This document shows, piece by piece, positions 59,889-64,000 of a stretch of DNA of 64,000 bases. Both the position numbers and the translations under genes were made by a program. The stretch is from Galaxea fascicularis (Eukaryota > Cnidaria > Anthozoa > Scleractinia > Euphylliidae), in NCBI GenBank assembly GCA_948470475.1, contig OX419343.1, positions 7,215,241 to 7,279,240 of the forward strand, given 5' to 3'. The stretch's first letter is position 1; the number at the start of each line of letters is the position of its first letter. The notes under the pieces are model-generated. The model worked only from the letters and a program-made list of their open reading frames with translations, made no database searches and had not been told where the DNA came from.

Positions 59889-62630
59889 ATGGGATCTTCA
59901 GGAGGAGAGCTTGACAATTTGGTTCTAAACTTGAAGCAGGTGCAAGAAAAATTTATGGAGTGGACCGGGGATTCCTTCAAAAAATCGCTCTTGGAGGACA
60001 AGGAAAACCACGAGAACGTTTTAGCTTGCAGAGGGGGTACAATGTTCGTTTGTAAACTGATGAAAGGCGCTGGATTTACGTTGCTGAATGATTTCTCTGT
60101 CTAATCTTGAGACTTGCTTTTCGTTTTAGAGAAAATGAAGGACTTGGAGGAGGCGATTAACAAATATCACTATCAAAGCGAACGAAATTTGGAAGGTAAC
60201 CTTACCCCTTGCAAAAATAGACACATTTCTAGCTAAGATTGTCAGTTTCATTATTATTGACAGAATTTCATTTTTGTTTTTTTAGTTCTGAGACAGAGAA
60301 GGGAAGAAGTAGCAAATCTTGAGCGAGAGCTTCGGGAGTTACAGATAACAGCTCAGCGTTTGGTGGAAAGAAGAAATCAAAACCAAACACATTTTGAAGA
60401 AACGGAATGCCGTCTTCAAAAACAACAAGGTGACTTCGCAAGATTCCCAAATGGCTGGATATAGATATACCGTTATTTATACACGATATTGTTTAAAGCT
60501 GTTCAAGCTTATGGGGTCGTGTATCTACAAAATCAAACATAAGCTTAAATAAAATCTAAGCTAAAATTCTATAGATTACATTCTATAAACGATGCTAGAT
60601 TGCAGAATACACGGCCCATTCATTCCAGTGTCCACAAACGGATAGGAAGCTCACCAACAATATTTGCCTCGAGGCTGGAATAAAATTAATTTTGTGGTCG
60701 AGATGGTTTCGTGCTTCAGTCAGTACATTTAATTCACTACCTGCAGCACGAAGCCATTTCCATCACAGAATCTGAACCAGATTATAGACATACAACGTTT
60801 GAACAAACTGTATTATATGAGCAACCAACTGTACTGACCAAACCAATCCAGGGAAAAATCATGCAAAAACTTTCAAGTCCAAGGGAAATTTTAATTTCTA
60901 CCTGAGTCAGTGAAAAGTTTGGGAAATGAGCTTTATACTTTTGCTGGACATTTGGTTTGGGAAGGAGCTTCCTTGTTGGTAAAGGCAATGTTGTTTCAAA
61001 AACCTCCCAGTGAGGGTATTAACATCTGTGGCTCCATTGCTTTGTTACCCAAGGTTTTGTCCGAAATGTACGTGGTCAGTAGAAATGAATTAATTGGTTT
61101 GTGGTCCGGGTAAGGTCAGGGAAATGCGAAGAACTTTTTCTGGAAAGATTTCCACACAGCCCCATACAGTAATTTAAACATGCATTTTGCGACTCAAACT
61201 CTACTCATTTTTCCAACAGGGTTAGTATGACAGTGATACATGGATTATTAATGTCTGGGACTGTGTGGAAATCTTACTGGTTTTTGTCCTAATAAGCATT
61301 TCAAGTTGTTACCTAAACTAGGGGCTGTTTATGTATGTAAATTCTTCCCAAGATGAGTTTTACCAGGTCAGTTTTGGGAAATTTGTTTGTTTCAGGATGA
61401 CTTTCTCCCAGAGTCTATAGCGCATGGATGACTTTATTGTGATTAAGAATGCTAGTTTTGAGGTGCCCTTTCATGTGGGAAACCATCTATTTTTTTTGGA
61501 TAGGTTACCAGGCCCTTACTAATTTCTAAGGGGACTAATTGAAACCAAACTTTTCATTCTCAGAAATCTCTGCTAAGGAACAGAGCACGTCGCACAAAAT
61601 AAAGCAGTTTACCAAAGGAACAGAATACTTTAAAGAGAGGCTGGGATTAGCCTTCAAAAAAGTGGATGGTAACGATTGTTTGTTTTTTTGTTGCACCAAT
61701 TGTGTTTCATGTGAAGTGTTCATCAGTAATGCAGAAATGTAAGACTTGTCGACTTGAAATAAAAAGGGTCAAAATTTCAGAAAAAAGGCTATCAATCAGC
61801 TGTAGAAAGAAGATCAACATGGTCATACACCAGTGGCCTAGCCTAACCTTAAACCACAATTTCTGGAATTGCTCTGACAAGGGCCTAACACTTAAAATGT
61901 CAACTCCTCAATCTCTTCACAGTGAACTATAATGTCATTAGTGTTCCATATAAGAGTGGGTTCTTGGGTCAAAAAGCTGAGAAAGCTGGCTCCCTGACCA
62001 GACACACTGAGTTGAGTTTAAAAATTTGGGAAGATCTATATCTAATGACCCCTTAAAGTTATCTACTCATTAAGTCAATCTATAAAAATGATAAAACCAA
62101 AACCCCACCAATACAGCACCACAGTTTAGAATGTGTAACTCATTTATCCATGCAGTTCAGTACATGTACATGGCATTTCAACGACAGTGTTGCAGGGCTC
62201 AAAGATTTGCTTTTCTTCTTTCTTTCCCTAGAGAATAACTTGCAATTTGTGTTCAAATACATTGATCCGCATGATGAGGAGAAGCTGTTTGTTTTCACCG
62301 TGGCCATTACTGATCAGAACCAGTACTCAGGTAATGTCACTCACTAATTGTGTTTTGAACCCTAGTACTTCACAACTGTACACCTCACATTTGTATTTGA
62401 CATTGCAATATCTTGGAGACCACCTTCACTTTGAAAACTGCATGCATTCACATTTTTCTTGTTACGTTTATACTGAGTCATGTTTTTCTGGTCATTCTCA
62501 TTTTACAGTGACAAATTGCATGCCAGAGGTTGAAGGACTTGAAGACATGGTACAACAGCTAAACACAACAAACAATTTTTCTAAGTTTGTGATATCCATG
62601 AGGCAAAAATTCAAGGACTTTGCAAATTAA
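59889..62630 (+). CDS. SPC25: Kinetochore protein Spc25 (NDC80 complex)
   Basis: Subunit of the NDC80 complex. With Spc24 it forms the inner, centromere-facing end that links microtubule-binding Ndc80/Nuf2 to the kinetochore. Six exons join in phase: 59889-60036, 60130-60195, 60286-60429, 61564-61668, 62232-62330 and 62509-62630, giving 227 residues (human 224). Residues 50-125 are charged and heptad-like (VANLERELRELQITAQRLVE), the expected coiled coil. YFKERLGL (142-149) matches human YKDRLGL. The C-terminal globular domain contains NNLQFVFKYIDP (156-167) and LNTTNNFSKFV (human RKTNNFSAFL). The first donor, GGG|GTACAA, is the only one that keeps frame with exon 2. The gene is divergent with MIOS. 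Intron 3 carries a copy of the same short MITE found in RPA3. Confidence 0.97.
61145..61275. mobile_element. MITE family M1, copy 3 (SPC25 intron 3)
   Basis: It starts AAGATTTCCACACAGCCCCA and ends GGACTGTGTGGAAATCTT. Core words GCGACTCAAACTCTACTCAT and CAGGGTTAGTATGACAGTGA match the two copies in RPA3 intron 1, with similar length (131 bp) and the same orientation. Confidence 0.9.
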
Positions 62631-64000
62631 AACAGGAAACAAAACCAACACACAATATCTTACTTTTTAAAGCCCAAGTTTTCTATTATAGATAAGGAGA
62701 GTTGAGTGAAAAATAACACGCACAAGCAAGTGTTTGACTTCAAGCTTGAAAAAGGACACAAAATATGACTTATTTGGTAGACATTTTTCAGAATACATGA
62801 AACATTTGAAAATGTGTACATACATTTTAATTTTGTTTGTACAACTGCAAATATTGAAAGCTATAAAAAAGGACTTCTAACAACTTCATTGCTCACATAT
62901 TATGTGAATAAATGAGACAACGCCAGTACACAACCTTTGGCAGTAAATGGGACTACAACAGTTTATACCAGTATTGGGTGCAACCTAGTGCAAACAAGGG
63001 TGGCACACACTGTGAGTGAATGTAAAGGGCTGACAGCAAACCACCCAGCAGTGTAATTATGATGGTGGCAGCAACACACCCTGAACACCCAAGACTATGA
63101 TTTACAAAAACAGGTCAGAGGCAATGGGGTATAGGTTTTGTTTTGTTGAAAGCACATCATGGTCGAAATTTAACCTCTCAAAGGAGAAGAAAAAGTGAAA
63201 TAATGAAAGATTGGTCGTGTTTTTTGCATCTGTGCTTTACCATTGAAGTTTCAATAGCATCATCCTTAAGGAGATCTTCTGTGAATATTATTATATGAAA
63301 ACTGGACAATAAAAAAATACTTCAAATCTGGATATGTCATTGAGAATTGCATTGTCTTTCAATATGAGAAATAAAAAGCATAGGTCCCCATACTCATTTA
63401 GGAGAAAATTGCCATTTACCTATTTCTAGGAGATGACTCCTTCAGAAAACCTGCAGTGTGTTAAACATGCACGCCCTGCTGACGCAAGAAATTATGCACA
63501 GTAAGGATACGCAATGCAATTCAGGGGAATTACCTTAACAACCCTGCAACTCTTGAAACTTTTTATCTTTGTACTTTGGTGGCCAAGGTTATATCTGAGA
63601 GCTGCAATTTAAGCAAGAGTTTAGGGGTATACCGGTACCCTACATGATAAAGGCAGACAAGGAATTTTCAAAACATTTTTTTATTTTTTACTTTGAACAC
63701 TTCTTAGTCTTTTCAGTGACCTCCTCCACAGCTGTTGGTGTCATTTATAGCATATTCAAATGGTATGGTTCATAGTTCTCGTTTTAGAAAAATCTCGCAT
63801 TTTCTTTGGGGCTTAAAGGGTTACATTTGTTCTCAGATTACATTGGTAATAGTATAAAAACTAGTTTCCACAGTTCTGCATATTTGTTCTCTCATCAAGG
63901 AAAGCAATTTCAATCAATTTTTGGTTTGTTTTATAATTTGCTTGAAATGTCAATGAAAGCTGTTCCCAGTTAATGAATGTCAAGAATCTGGCAAGGAAAT
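62631..64000 (+). other. SPC25 3' UTR and flank, no further gene
   Basis: AATAAA at 62907-62912 is a plausible polyadenylation signal about 277 bp after the stop codon; further AATAAA words lie near 63309 and 63370. No coding region or structured repeat is recognised to the window end. Confidence 0.55.

Overview
The window reads as animal nuclear DNA, most likely an anthozoan cnidarian (a stony coral or a close relative). The grounds are split genes with GT-AG introns, AT-rich introns full of short foldback transposons and tRNA-derived SINEs, and orthologues of animal housekeeping genes. The species call is inference; the gene calls come from translating exons whose reading phases agree across every junction.

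Layout. Bases 1-11129 hold no gene I can support, only repeats and microsatellites. UMAD1 (minus strand, 3 coding exons, 11130-18706) is head to head with RPA3 (plus strand, 4 exons, 18967-22305), with 260 bp between the start codons. RPA3 is tail to tail with MIOS (minus strand, 36 coding exons, 25282-59560, 881 residues). MIOS is head to head with SPC25 (plus strand, 6 exons, 59889-62630), with 328 bp between the start codons. The rest, to 64000, is SPC25 3' flank.

Functions. RPA3 is the small subunit of the single-strand DNA-binding complex RPA. UMAD1 is a small protein with an ESCRT-I-type UMA motif. MIOS is a scaffold of GATOR2, the activator of amino-acid signalling to mTORC1. SPC25 is part of the NDC80 kinetochore complex. 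They do not form one pathway. UMAD1, RPA3 and MIOS are also neighbours on human 7p21.3, so the block looks like a very old linkage.

Repeats. Introns carry several foldback (MITE) families, many flanked by TAA duplications as in PIF/Harbinger elements, one with a 9-bp duplication as in Mutator-like elements, three SINE families, and a degenerate hAT transposase end. The most striking repeat is a 27-bp minisatellite with a 405-bp higher-order period in MIOS intron 2; it leaves long open frames on both strands.
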